Source: Puffinus mauretanicus (lineage: Eukaryota; Chordata; Aves; Procellariiformes; Procellariidae). Taken from it: a stretch of 64,000 nucleotides of DNA. Shown one piece after another: positions 37,590 through 51,690 of the stretch (positions are counted from its first letter, which is position 1; each line of letters starts with the position of its first letter). The position numbers were made by a program, and so were the translations under genes. The stretch spans positions 62,001 to 126,000 of the forward strand of contig JAJKFH010003229.1 in assembly GCA_023333565.1 (NCBI GenBank). The letters run 5' to 3'. A model generated the notes under the pieces. It was given only the letters and a program-made list of their open reading frames with translations, was not told the DNA's origin and did not search any database.

Positions 37590-38180
37590 GACAGCAGTTT
37601 CCGAAACGTTCATTTTGCGCGTGACAGGTTTGCCCAGTCCGGGTCAGCCTCCTGTTACGGGCCTGGGCGCTGCGGGTCGTCGCTCGCACTGGGTTGCTTG
37701 CCCCCAGGGCTGAGTTTGCCCTCACCCGGGCTGTGGGCAGCGCCATCCCGTCGCAGCCCTCGGGCGGGGTGCTGGGATGCTCTGCCAGAGGATCCATTTC
37801 TTCCTGCCTTCTCGCCCCGCCGAGGCTGGCCCTTGGGAGGGAGAGGAGGTATTTTGCTGTGGGCGCAGCGCGAAGGGCTGGCTTTGGGAGCGCGGATCCT
37901 GGCGGAGGCGGTTAGGTGGAGCGGGTTTTCCTGCAATTGTAGGGGAGATTTTCCTGTTGTGTTTCGGCCACGACTGTCTCGCAGTTGCAGACACAGTCAG
38001 TGCTGCCACAGGATTACTGGGACGGTGGTGGCTGCTACCGCCTGTCCCGGCTGGGCTGCTGGTGCTTTCCAAGAGGGTCAGCGCGGTCCCTGTCTCCGCA
38101 GCAATGTTTCAGCCAGAAGATGTAGGGCGGGATCCAGCGGTGGGTATGCGGCTGGGTGGCTTCTCGGGAGCTGGAGCTGA
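37590..38180 (+). promoter_or_regulatory. CpG island about 12 kb upstream of the MID1 coding exon
   Basis: This is an isolated GC- and CpG-rich block in AT-rich surroundings, with clusters such as GGGCGCTGCGGGTCGTCGCTCGC at about 37667-37688. A plus-strand frame of 213 codons (37539-38180) and others on both strands run through it. Their products are Ser/Arg/Gly/Pro-rich with no domain, as expected from GC-rich DNA lacking stops. Donor-like sites after the island include CAA|GTAATT (about 38206) and GTC|GTAAGG (38245). I infer an alternative promoter or first exon, most likely of MID1. Strand is a guess based on the downstream gene. Confidence 0.5.
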
Positions 38181-39292
38181 TGCGTATGTGTCGGCTTGCC
38201 ATTGCAAGTAATTTAGGAAGTATTTTATAATGCATTTTGCAGTCGTAAGGGAGGAGTTGAGGTTTGTTCTGTTGCTGTCATGAATTATCTTTTCGGTACT
38301 GGAAACTCAGGAAAAGGAACTTTTTTATCAAGGAGTATTTTTCATCTTGTGTTTTCAAGTAAGGGCTTATTGTTGTCTTGTTAGCTGTCGTAAACCTAGT
38401 GAGAGAGATAAAGGGGGCATTAGCATCTTCATACTGGAACATTATAATTCTGTTTTAAAAATAACAGATGAAGGCCGAGATACATGTTTACATGAGAAGA
38501 ATGAAAAAACTATGGTCATTCCCTGAAGCCTGCTCCACTCCTTGTGCTGTCTTTCAACCCTCATTTATTTATGTGTAACTGATGAAGTTACATAACTTAA
38601 AGCGATGACGTGTTTAAGTATGATGGCCGAGAGACAATGTTTTTTCAAAGGACGTACTTTTTGGCACGGGTATGCTCAGAGTGATGGTCTGGTCACTACA
38701 GTTATTTTATATGCAAGTTCTGTATCCACAAAAGCCCACAAAACACACCATACATTTAGGAGGATGAGAAGCATGTATAGATCACAGGTACAGAATTTCT
38801 ATTGTGATTTTTCCGGTACAATATTCCAAGCCGAGCAATTGTCTGAGAACAAGATAAGCTGACATTCAGTCAAGTTTTAAAGTAGATATTTAATAAGCTC
38901 CTGGGGAAAAAAGCTTGAGGCTGGAGGTTGTGCAGATGCATGCCAGTAATTCTTTCACGAGTGCTACTCTCTTTATTACAGTAACGGTGACCTGCTTGCT
39001 AGCTGACAGGAAATGTACAATTTATTCTAGTTTTTTGAGATAAACTGTGAGACTTTATATGTTGTTGATGAGGAACGTCTCAAAGGGATGTAATTAATCT
39101 ATTGTTTTCCCTTTTCATGTTATCTTAAAAGCTACTAAGCTATTTTGTGAGTGACATTGAGAACCTTTTACTTGAGAGGCCTATCTGGGGTATTGATACA
39201 GTTATTCAGAAGCATTTTAGTTGTTTTTTCCTGCTCCCTTTTGGGTTGTTCTGAACACTATCTGCAGGACAATTAATTTGAGGATGTCAAGT

Positions 39293-39332
39293 AAACTAGT
39301 AAGTAGTCCAATCAAACTAGTAAGTAGTCCAA
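39293..39332. repeat. Two tandem copies of a 19-bp sequence
   Basis: AAACTAGTAAGTAGTCCAA occurs at 39293-39311 and 39314-39332, a period of 21 bases. The copies are identical, so the duplication is probably recent. Confidence 0.95.
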
Positions 39333-41227
39333 CCACCTATAGTTAATGGATCCTTTTTGTGTGCGTGTGTGTGCGTGCATACGTGTTCTTGTGTTTGGCA
39401 GAACACAGCCATGGCCAGGTAGTGAAAAAGCTTTTTCCATTCACTTCATGAGGCTACCCAGCAAGGCCTTTCCCAGGATCAGATCTCCTTCAGCACAGGA
39501 GAAGAGCTGTACAAGCCAAGCACCACCCACATCTCAGGGCTGGAGGGAACTGGGACTCTAAGCAACAATGTGTAGTGACAGCTCAAAACGACAACCCTTT
39601 CACTCGACAGAGTGGGCTTAAATTTAATACTGGAGCTTCTGGCTGTTGTACCGTTCTCTGGTTGATGTCAAGTAAAGCACAGATAAATTGGATCATTTTT
39701 TCTTATCACTTCACTAGCTGGATTAGAAACTAGTGTTACCTGGTTTCCTAATTTACTTCAGCTCCCAGAGCATCTCTCTGGTCATCAGTAGGGTTTAAAA
39801 AGACTAGTACTGTTTACCACTTCAGTTTCTAAGCTGCGAATTACATTGCTGATACAATGCAGCCCTTTGCTGCTCTTAATTTCTTAGCTTGAAGCAATGA
39901 AGTTTTGCCATAGTGTGGTTACTAAAAACCTGTGAGGCAAGATTATGTGGCTGTGGTTAATGATTGGTTTTGTCTCAGGTCTTTAAAAAGTCTTTAAAGG
40001 ATAACATTCTTAAAGGATGTAAATGCTTAGAAGAAAATATTTGAGATTGCCAGGATTTATTGTGGTATGTTTCTGTTAAGTAACACTTTTGAAGAAATAA
40101 AATACATGTGGGCGTGCCTCTGGCAAGCAATAAAGCATTACTGGTTCTTTGCAAAAAGCACCAGCTGACATGACTTGGAAAGTCCTCAAGAGAGGTTAAG
40201 TGGAAACTTGCCACCTTCTTAGGATTTAGCTTTATTAGCAAGGAATAAAGACTAAGACTTTGCATCTCATTGTGAGTGAGGGGTGGTACCTCATTGAACA
40301 GGCCGGGTTGGGATGCCAAACCCTTGAGTGTCTTAGGGGCAGAACAGCCGGCTCTTGTTAACCACTACATACAACTCTGTACTTCTTTCTCTTCTTGGTT
40401 GATTTTGCTGTTTTCGTTTTGTGTCCTGTTGTATCGGGGTTAGAATTTTTACTCATGCATTATTTTACTCATGCACTAACCATTTTGGGTTATTTGGCTT
40501 AGTACTGCCATTTGGTAATGCCAAGCAACCTGAGGAGAGGACTAGTAAAGTAGTTACTACACTTCTTGGTATTGTGAGTGGGAGAAACTTAACCCTTTGA
40601 AGCCTGTTAGAGAGCTGTAGTGGGATGGCAGGAAGGACAGGGATGAACAGTTGGAAGGACAAGAGTCTTGCACCTGGTTCATGATCTGCAGTATAGGAAG
40701 GCAAGCTACTATTTTGTCAAAAACCTATGAATAAAATACATCAGTTGAAGTTAGTCATGCCAAGCAGGCTGGTCTTAAGACTTAGGGCAGACCCCATTGT
40801 ATCTGGTTCTCAGGAACTGCCCGTGTGCCCTTCACGTGCAGCAGGGACCAGAACCATCCGAATCCAGAAAAATCCCCACTCAGGAGTGTCAGCTGGAGGC
40901 AGGTTGTTTTGGGATCATTCTCCTGCAACTCAGTTCAGTTTTCTGTGTATCCTCTTGGATCTTTAAATACAGAGAATGATAGAAATGAGTCACATTGGAA
41001 GAGAATTATTGGAAGCAAATTTGACTAAACAAGTGATTGTTGAGCTCATAATAATAACAAAGAATAGATATAGAGTCTCCATTTTCTTCTTTTAAAGCTC
41101 AAGAACATGGAAAATAGTTACTTGTTAGTTGATGTAGCCTTAATTTCTTACGTTATTAAGCTCCTTTCATACTTGGAATGAAATAAGCACATCTAGAAAG
41201 CGCAGATCACTTAATCCTAAAGTGATT

Positions 41228-41260
41228 CTAAACTAGTTTAGGATCCTACACTATCCTAAA
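41228..41260. repeat. Overlapping short palindromes
   Basis: CTAAACTAGTTTAG (41228-41241) and TAGGATCCTA (41239-41248) are perfect palindromes that share bases. TTTAGGAT (41237-41244) pairs with ATCCTAAA (41253-41260). Confidence 0.85.
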
Positions 41261-44200
41261 ATAGTTTAAATGAGGTACCTTTAGAGATGCCCGTTTCTTT
41301 CTAGTGACTACCAAGGGACCCTACAGAGACCAGTTCAGATGAATGCCACCCTCTGTGTTTAGGAACCACTGTGCAGCAAGAGAGAGGAACTGGTTTCTCA
41401 TATTTGTTCTGCTAGTGATTTGCTACAAGGTATTTGCAGGTTTCTGTTCTGGTCTACAGGGCCAAAGAATGCTCCTAAAATCATTCTGCTAACGGAGAAC
41501 AGGAACCTAGTACCCCAAGGTGGGGTGGCAGAAGCATGCTTATGGTGGCCCTGGTGACACCGGTAGGACGGGAAACATCCCCAGTCCTCTTGGAGCAGGC
41601 CTCGGGGTCTGGCGAGGGCCTGCGTGAGGGCTCTGCTCCCCAAATGGAGGAGCAGCCCTGCAGGTTCCCATTTTGTTACTCCTGGGCCCAGGAAGCCCAA
41701 GCTGGGTGTTTCTTGTACCAGTGACAGAGGTTTCTGTCAGACATCTAAAATAGATTACCTTCAGAGCACAGATATAATTTGTTCCTTATCCTACACCCTC
41801 CCACAGTTCGCAGCTAATTTCCCCTTCTAATTACCTGATTACAATCTTGATTTTTAAATACACCATTGATCTTACGGAGTTCAGTGTACTGAGAGTACAG
41901 CAGGCATAAATTAGAAGGAGCTCCTCAATGTTGGACGGTGGGGTGGGTTTTTTTTGCAATCGCCAGAATCTCTTTGTAGTCTTTGCAAATGCACAGAAAA
42001 TAACTCTGAGAATGTGTGTTTGTTCTTTTAAAAAAAAATCAAAACCCTTTTATAGGCTTTCTTAACGATCACGTCTGAGGAGCAGAGAGCAGGACAGCGA
42101 GAGGCTAACCTTGTGTGCCTTGCAATGCAATAGGGATAGCTTTATAACACAAGGAGCTTTAGTTAGTCAAAAGTGCATCTTGCAGGTAGTTTAAATTCAG
42201 AGTCCTGTGTGGCGGGCGAGGCCACACCTTCATACCTGTTGTAGTTCCTGGGACATTTCTTGCTGCTATTTTAAAGGCTCTCTTTGATAAGAAAGCAGAC
42301 CTTGGGCTTCTTCCTTGAGAACTTATAATGTCATTATCTAGGTGGAGGCAATGATTACGAATTTGAGTAGTATTTACGATCCCCTTTACTTAGCTGCAGG
42401 GAAAGAATTCATAGGACAACTTTCTGGAAAGAGCAGTCATTTCTTTAAGCCACCCTAAAATCTTCCCTGAAAACTTGCGATAGCTTAAGGGCCCCGGCAT
42501 TTCCAAGCTGCAGTAAATGACGTATCAGTGTGTGTGAACACATATGACTAGAAGGAATGTGCTGAACTATTTCTGGCTATTTCGGTTGCTGTATCACCTA
42601 CACTAAAGATCAGGGAGTACCATGTCACTTAAGGCATTACAGAAGTGAAACTCCCAGCTGGGGAAATGTGAGAGATTTCCAGCTCTACTGTGCAAACAAA
42701 GCCCTATGAAAACTGGTGGGTTTTGGTATTTACTGTTTGGGTAAAAGTATTTTACCTTCCTTCTGTTGCAGAGTAGCATCCATCATCTAGGAAGCTCTTA
42801 GCTTGAAATGAGAGAGAAAAAAGGTTGTATGGTATACAGCAATTTGTCCCCTTTGGCAAGTTTTTGGGGCTGTTCCAGTCGTCGTTTCCCATGCTGCCAG
42901 TATATCCAGGCCAAGATGTGAACCCACTTCCTCAATATTTGTTGTTGAATAATTATGATGTACCCCAGAATAAATACCAATTTCACAAATGAAGAGTGTG
43001 AATTTAGCTGAAGAGGTTTTTGGAACAGACCTTCAGCCATAAATTTGTTAGGAGGTCACTGCCGATACCAGACCTCTGCTGATTCACATGTGCTAAAGAT
43101 TAAACAATCCTTCCCTTTTGTTCCCCTGAAGCATTTAGAGGAAATATTAAATCTTGTATCTAAAGAATGTAAAGCTACAAGAGTTGCAAGAATATAAAAA
43201 ATAAAGGTCAAACAGCATTCCAAATGTATACTAGTGTAGATTTATGCACACATATGTAATACTGTATCTAATACTATAGATAATATTACATCAGCTGTTT
43301 ATTGATTGCTTTGGGATTTACAGGACATGATTTTTTTGTTGTTGTTGCCTGTTAGCTTTTAAGGCTCAGTTGTTGTTTTAGCTCCCATAAGAAGGAATAT
43401 GTGATGTTGTGCCAAAGACCTTAATTCTGAGAGATGTTCTTGTCTCACTGAATAACATACAGGATTCGGCTTTTTGAAAATATATTCTCCTACTAGCATA
43501 CGTTTCAACCAGAGAGGGATGTTGTCTAGGCTTTATATCACTACAAACAGCATAGCAGATGTGCTTTTTCTGTGTTAATATCCTTTAAATGTTGCAAACA
43601 ACTATTTCAACATCATGGAAACAGTGCATGTAGCTTACTTCTAGACAAGGCAGCTATTCATTCGTCTGTCAGTGAAAATGTATGAATAGGATGAACGAGT
43701 CATTTTCTTTTATGCTGAGTATTTGTTTCTGCATATCAGGAGCTGTTGAACAGCACTGTCCTTTGAATATGTATTAATTTGCAGTGCTTTGATAACAAAC
43801 AGTGGGAAAACAAGTATTTCCTTGCTCCAGGGTGTATGCAGCTTGCATTCTTTAGCATTATAGAAGTTTTCATTAAACATTTCTAAGGAAAAAATTCTGA
43901 GTTTTGATTATTAGTTCCTTTTACACTTCTTACACAAATTACACTACTTACATGAATATCTCACTAGCTCTTGCTGGCAATTACTAGCATCATGAGTACT
44001 CATAGACTTCAATGTCTGTGCTGCAGAAGGTAAAAGCTGTAATGGACCTGGGACAAACTGGGCTATGAAGCAGTCCATTGGTTTAATCACATTTGAAATG
44101 TTTATTGAATGTGATGTGAAACAATCACATCCACTTGTTGGAAGGAAAAGTTGTTCCCAAGACAATTTTGTGTATATCCTAGAACAGGATAGACAACGGC

Positions 44201-44418
44201 AAAAAGAATAGCTGCTGCTTTTTTTTTTTTTCAGAGCTAACAGAAGAAATTGCAAGTGGTTTTTTTATTGCCCATAGCTGATTTTATGACAAGAACGTAA
44301 ATTTGAAATTTTCCTTTTATAATGCACTTAAACAGAAAAATACCGCCACTTTGAAAACTACAGCTGTGTATTATGACAGTAGCCTGCTTAAGCACTTGCC
44401 TTAGTTTATTCAGGAATT

Positions 44419-44434
44419 GTGTGTGTGTGTGTGT
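44419..44434. repeat. (GT)8 microsatellite
   Basis: Eight GT units. About 45 bases downstream lies an alternating CA/TG-rich stretch (44480-44505). Confidence 0.95.
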
Positions 44435-47400
44435 TGACTGTAATTCTTCTTGTACTGTAAACCTAGGATACATATATGTATGCACACACACATGCATGCA
44501 TACGTGCATAATACATTTTATTACCTTTCATACTTACATGTTCATATTTCGTACAAAAATTAATTTCATATTCATATAATAGCAGTTTTATAAATTTGAT
44601 TTTCTAACTGAAAAAATTGGCAAGTGTTTTCTACAAAAATACTTAATCTTCAGGTATTTGATCTTTACTTTACCCTGTGGTCTTGTGTCCATTTATAAAC
44701 TTTCCTATATATGGAGGGACCAGGGCTGAGATTAGCCTTACTGCACTAGGCATTCAGTAGCAGCTTTGACACAACAAATTGTTAGAAAATATTATTAGGA
44801 AAATTGCTATTGCTATTGGATGTATTTTGGTCATAATTCACCAAAACATGACAAACTGTGATTTTGCCAAAGAGATAACACATCAAGGGATTTTGGAACA
44901 TGGCACAAGTCCAGCTCTTTTGCCCAGTGCTATTTGTTACAAAGATGCTTAAAATTTGCAGAATGGCCTACTGCTCTGTTTCCTCCTTCAATGTCACTGA
45001 GTCCACTACAATTTAAAAGTTCATTGAGACATCTTTAATTCATACTATGAGCTCCACCTTTACTAGAGTGGAAAGCAAAGCTTCGCAGGACATCCTCTTC
45101 CACCACTTTTTCACTCCTGGTAGACTGTCTTCTCAACCTTTCCTGAAGGTTGTAGGAGCCGCTGGAATAGAAAAGGAGCAGGAGGCAACACGTGGCACGC
45201 TAAATCATTGCCTGCTAACTTTATTCTAATAGCTAGTGACTTATTCTGTGTGGGGAGAATTCTGTAGTCTTTTACTGGCAAAAAGTGACCTCAGTGTACT
45301 GGAATTTTTGATACATTCATTTTTATGTGTAGTTTTGTATTTTAGGCATTTTACCTCAGACATTACGTTAACACTTCAGAAATCTCATGTTCTGGCTTGA
45401 ATGTACTGAATTAAGGTGAAGAATGTTCTTTGGCAATATCACGCTATAATTACTTTGTTAATACAACAAATGTAAATAATTACCAATAATATTGATCATC
45501 TAGTTAACACCAATGAAAAACAGAGAAATGTAAAGACCATGTCAGGTCACCAGTCGCCTCTCTGGGGAATATTACTAGTTAGGCTGAAGTGTCCTATCCA
45601 GATCCAATTTTAAAGAATGCTGTTAGCCTTGAAGTATTTTATTACTGTGGCATCACCAGGCCCTATGGTATTACTGCTGGATGTTTGTCTTTTTTCCCAA
45701 GGAGGTTATCAGGGTAATTGTTTTGGACATTAATTGTGATTTTCTGATTGTCGTTTGGGTGCAGAAAGAATGCTAGCCTGTGTACAGGAGCCATATAGGC
45801 GTATTTGCTGTGAGAACAGCTCCACGTAACAATGTGTGGTTTGCAATATCTTTCTAACAGCATGTGATTTCTTCAGAAAATAGAAATGTGTTGCTTCCTG
45901 TGAGGAAGTACTTACAGTTCTGGTTCATGGAAGTCTTCCCCCACCAGCACTTTCTGGTATTTTTATCCTGTTGCTTCTATGTACTTAAAGCATAGGGATC
46001 ATCCATAACACCGGCACTCCCAGCAGTGAAAAATCAGAAGTCAGCCTTCAGTCATCCCTGGGCTGATTTCAGGGCCACCAAATCACCGGATTCTCCTATA
46101 AACAGTAATGTTTCAAAGAGTGATGAACTGCCTATTTTATGTCCTGCTCAGGAAGTGTGTTTTTGGGCTTTGATTGCTAGGGTCTCATTGAGATCAGTGG
46201 TAACAGTTTTCTGGTCTTTGGTAGTATCTCTGATCCATAATTTTTCAAGTATAAAACAAATGGAAGGTATAATACAGCATTTTTGCAGCATAGCATTGCA
46301 TCCAGTTATGAAACAGCTTGACAGATTTTTTTGTCTATTCAGCTCTACTGGTACTCAACATACTGAAATTTATCTAGTTCAGCTTTAGTTTTAATCTCTC
46401 TCGTGTCTCTTCACTTCTGAAAAGTTTTGGGTGCACTTCTGTGCAACTGAAGGCATTAATGCCACCTGCAAAGGATGTCGTACTTAAAACAAGAGGTATA
46501 AAGATGCTAATTCCATCCAAATATGCCATTCAAGGGTTAGTAGAAGTCTTGCCATGAACTACATTGAGATCAGGATTTCATTTACTGCATTGCTTACCAC
46601 ATAATGCATAACTAATCATTATGTGCTGGGAGATGTCACAAATCCAAAATCACTTAAGTATATTTTTGATTTTTAAACAACACTTGTCTTTTGACAATCA
46701 CTTTTACTTTGATATCTGTTCATAAAACTACCTCTTGTGGGTAGAAAAATAGTACTTCTCATTTCAGTGACATTTTGGTAATAGTATAATTTTCTGCCAG
46801 TAATTCCATATTTTTGCAAATATGAAATTATGTACTCAAAATTCCTTCTTTCCTTTCTGTGTCTGGAGGCTGTCTATGTGGCTTTCAATTTATGGGCCAT
46901 GTTGAATATGGAATACAACCATGTGCCTGTATAAACCATGCATATTGAGTTTCTGCCTAATCTTCCAGTTTACTGTAACTATGGATTCTCCTCCGCTCTC
47001 AAGAAAAAAAATTACTGAATATGAAACCTTAATGCAAGGGCCAGTGAGTTTGAAAGATTTTGTAGCTGGATCAGCGGCACACTCTGTACTTCAGGCACCA
47101 ACCTAAAAGGGAAAGTAGAATTGCAGTCAATTAAAGAGTAATCATTGGATTGCCCAGAAAATGCAACCCCTCTTCAGTGCCTCTTAAAGGATTCATTATT
47201 CAGTCCCAGATGCAGTGTGTTTTGACTTGCTGGCAACTGCAAAAGAAAACAGGGAAATGGTTTTTTGGTTTCTATCAGTGTGCTCAGCTTTGATTACCTT
47301 GGAAGATAGGCTCTTATTCCAAGATGTTTACAGTCTAAGATCAGATTTTGGCGCCCTTGCTCATACTGAATAGCGTTAGTCAGGGCTGAGCTGCTGCTCA

Positions 47401-49027
47401 TTCAGGTCAGATAGATCAGAATTAGTCATCAAGTGAGACGGTGGTATTTACGTAGAGCCATGACGGTGATTCAAACATCTTTTTGCAGTGATGCAAATGT
47501 TTTTCTGCTGCTTTTATCTGTTTAGCTGTACCTCTCTTTTCTACAAGTACCATAAAAAAGCCTTTGGTTAAAAAAGGTGCTTTAAGACGGAAACTGAATG
47601 AATGAAACTGTTTGGCACATGAAGGAGCGGGAGGGATTTTGTACAGAAAGAATAGCACGTAAGAAAGCCCTGTATTCCAAACACGGACCTAAGAAACAAA
47701 CCCGAGAGGTTGGCAGGTTTTCACTGGACTGCCAATAGATGAGCAATGATTAGTTTGCCTTTTTAAAACATTGTCTCCTGCCAACCCCAAATCCCCTTCT
47801 CCCATTTCCAGCGCAGCATTCAGCCTGCAGGATAAGTGGATGATGAGGTACACAGTTGTGGTGTGGAAGGGATTCAAACAATATGAATGAGATTTTGATC
47901 TTCTGGGACTTTTGTGATACAGAGAGTGAAGAGGAGGAAAGACAAACTGGTCTTCTTTTGCAGAAAAGGCTTTCATCTCTTCTGTGCTGTGTGACTATGG
48001 CTGAGGAGAGAGGAGGGGAGTTGTCTTCCTGCTTATATCAAATTGCCAGGCCTTTAATTTTGACCAGATGCACCATGCAATTATGGCAGCTGATGGATAG
48101 TTATAAATGAATTAGTCTTTGGCAAACGGAACTTTATTTCAAGTAAAATCAGCATCACAGAAGATACAGGAAAGCAAATTTTGTGATGGGGTCAATGCAT
48201 TTTTTAAATGCTCAGATTTCTTGGGAGAATAAAAGAATCCTAATTTCTCAGCATACCTCTGGAACAGACACCTTGCTGCTCTTCCCACAGAGCAAGGAGG
48301 ACTGAATACCGATGGGCAGTCTGAACCTTGCCTCTGTTTGCTCAACTTTCCTTTTTGCTGCGGTTCATATTGGGGTTATAGGTAGCATTCCTGTCACTGC
48401 CGCTGCGCTCCCCACACTAATTGTCATGAAGTACAGAAGGTTCAAGCACGCTTGGTTCCCAAGGCTGCTAATGAGCCCTGAGCTCTCCTCACCCTTAATG
48501 AACCAAGGTTTGTTTGTGGGGGATTCCTGTCCGTCCCTCCTTTTCCCTGGTCAGGGGAGGAGGCAAGAGTTCACACAGCCGAACAATGACTTTACAGTGT
48601 AAAGACGATGCAGCTGTGCCATCTGAAGCCATCCTCAGTTACGAGCAGCAAAGCTTAAATAGCTTTGTTATAGTACTGTGAAGGGGTACAGCTCTGTGAG
48701 CGTGAAGCATAGCTCTTGCTTCTGCTTCACTGACCTGTCTGCTTGCGGCAGCGACGGGCCCTTGACGGGAGCTTCGGCAGGGAGAGCTGCGTAGGGCGAC
48801 TCTTTCAAAACCACTCGCTGTAACGCCGAGCGCGGGGAAGGAAGCAAAATGAAGTTTCAGTTGATCTCTGACAGGGGTGTACTGCTGCGTTCTCCAGAAA
48901 ATCCCACGCCCTCCATTTAGAAGGCAGTGATTCCTAATCCACTTCAGGTGATTAATAAAGCCACTAAAGCAAGCGGTAGTTCATAAGTGTTAGCAGTAGA
49001 GAGTACTCACACAAAAGTGGATGCGCG

Positions 49028-49040
49028 CACACACACACAC
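49028..49040. repeat. (CA)6 microsatellite
   Basis: A short CA run preceded by GCGCG, an alternating purine-pyrimidine tract. Confidence 0.9.
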
Positions 49041-49339
49041 TCCTCCTAGGCAAATCACACATGGCACTATCTCACTACATATTACTATCTTACTCTCTAG
49101 ATGCTCTTCTTGTACCAGAGGCTAGGATCATCAGACATTTGGGCCAAACCTCTGATTATCATTTACTTCATCCACCTTCCTTTAGGCATTTCAGTTATGA
49201 CACTGTGCGATCCTCTAGCTATATTTATCTTACTACAAACATGTATGTGATAGATTTTTGGGCATATGTGTACAGGCACATATGCACAAAAGTACAGGTA
49301 CATATAAATACAGTTGCACATGTTCTTGAAACACACAGG

Positions 49340-49445
49340 AGGAGTATATTAGTATATGATATATATATCTCATACATATATATTATATGTAAAATATCAC
49401 ATGCTTTCCTTATTCCCTGTATATATTCATATATATATATTTATG
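49340..49445. repeat. AT-rich low-complexity tract
   Basis: Repeated ATAT/TATA blocks with interruptions. No coding or transposon signature. Confidence 0.8.
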
Positions 49446-49985
49446 CAAGTAAACACAGACATGTACTCTAAACGCTGTGCTATTGCTATAATAGCAAATG
49501 AAAATTTCAGTCTGATAAAACAACTCTGTTAATTGTAATAGCGATTGTAAGGTTATCAGTTATAATACTCTGGTCTAAGCCTTGCACAATGCTATAGAAA
49601 GGTGAAGTTTTTCTAAAAAGTTTTGCTACTAGATGAGTGAAGCCAAAAGCAGCATCTGCAAAAGAAATCTAATTTTGCTGTAATAAACTGTTTGAAGGTC
49701 ATCATTTTGAGTTTTAATAATGCACAGAAACATCTGCTGTTTTCCTCGATCGCACGAGAGAGAAAGGGAAAGAGAAAGAGATGAAGAAGGAGCTTTTGTT
49801 CTGCATTCTTAGGTGAACAGAGAGAGGGGAAAAAAAATAAAGCAGTCCAGTTGTAAATACCTTGATGTGTGCGTGTGCAGGTTCAAAACTTTAGAGTGCT
49901 CTCCCGCCCGGCGTGGTGGGTTGATAGCCCCGGGAGCAGTGGCGAAAGTTGACAACCCCCCACGGCTGACCCCTCATGTTCCCTC

Positions 49986-50016
49986 TCGCCTAATCGAATT
50001 TTACGTGTGTTTCCAG
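49986..50016 (+). promoter_or_regulatory. Splice acceptor of the MID1 first coding exon
   Basis: A pyrimidine-leaning tract ends in GTGTGTTTCCAG, with AG at 50015-50016. A CTAAT branch-point-like motif sits about 24 bases upstream. It lies 56 bases before the MID1 ATG. In mammals the MID1 start codon likewise lies in an exon joined to upstream non-coding exons. Confidence 0.7.
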
Positions 50017-51165
<1,149 letters not shown>

Positions 51166-51690
51166 ATCGCCGCTAACAGGAGATGCGTTTATCCGTGCTG
51201 GCTTCAGGGATGCCAGCTGCCCGTCCAGCCAGGGAAGCCGAATGCCGGCTCCGCTCTTCCCGCGCTGCCTCCCATCCGGGCTCGCAGGCGGCGCAGTCCT
51301 GGAAACAAAACCAAAATTGTTTCTGAGCTTCTTGTGGCATTCCCACGGTTCGGCAAGCTCCCGGCACATCTCCTGCCGGGTAGCCGGGCGGCTCCGGCAG
51401 CCCCCTGGCCCCGCGCGGGAGGCCCTGGGTGGGGTGGCAGTGGGCAGCCGGGTCTCGGGGTGCTCTCCAGGCTGCCGGCGGAGGCTGAGCTCCCGCTGAA
51501 CCGCGAGGCCAGGGCGAGCGGCCTCCCACCCACCTGGGTGTACGTTCCTCTCATGCCCATTTCGGTGCTGCTGCAGAGCAAAGGTGGGAGTTAAGCACCC
51601 CACGCTTTCCTCCACCCACTCCCTCCGGACGGTCTGCGTGTGCTTGCGTGCGGCTGGGGGGCCATTTTTTAAAGATGGACTGCAGTCGAG
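51166..51690. promoter_or_regulatory. Intronic CpG-rich patch 0.4 kb after the MID1 exon
   Basis: GC- and CpG-rich block in an otherwise AT-rich intron, with stretches such as GCCGGGTAGCCGGGCGGCTC at about 51376-51395. Open frames run on both strands (for example 51145-51735 minus) but give Pro/Arg/Ala/Gly-rich products with no recognisable domain. It may be an intragenic promoter or the downstream shore of the methylation-free zone around the MID1 exon. Function unknown. Confidence 0.45.

Larger units (their letters stand above)
38260..49985. other. AT-rich non-coding sequence upstream of the MID1 exon
   Basis: No coding exon recognised. It holds a tandem 19-mer (39293-39332), overlapping palindromes (41228-41260), GT and CA microsatellites, and an AT-rich low-complexity stretch (about 49340-49445). 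GC content rises from about 49900 towards the exon. Confidence 0.55.

Noticed and set aside
37539..38180. 213-codon plus-strand frame in the 37.6 kb CpG island
   Set aside because: Several overlapping long frames exist on both strands here. The product is Ser/Arg/Gly-rich with no domain, as expected from GC-rich DNA lacking stops.
46981..47106. Frame containing MQGPVSLKDFVAG, faintly like the start of a KRAB box (GPVSFKDVAV)
   Set aside because: Only about nine residues resemble KRAB, the following DF..EEW core is absent, a stop follows soon, and no zinc-finger exon is nearby. Probably chance.
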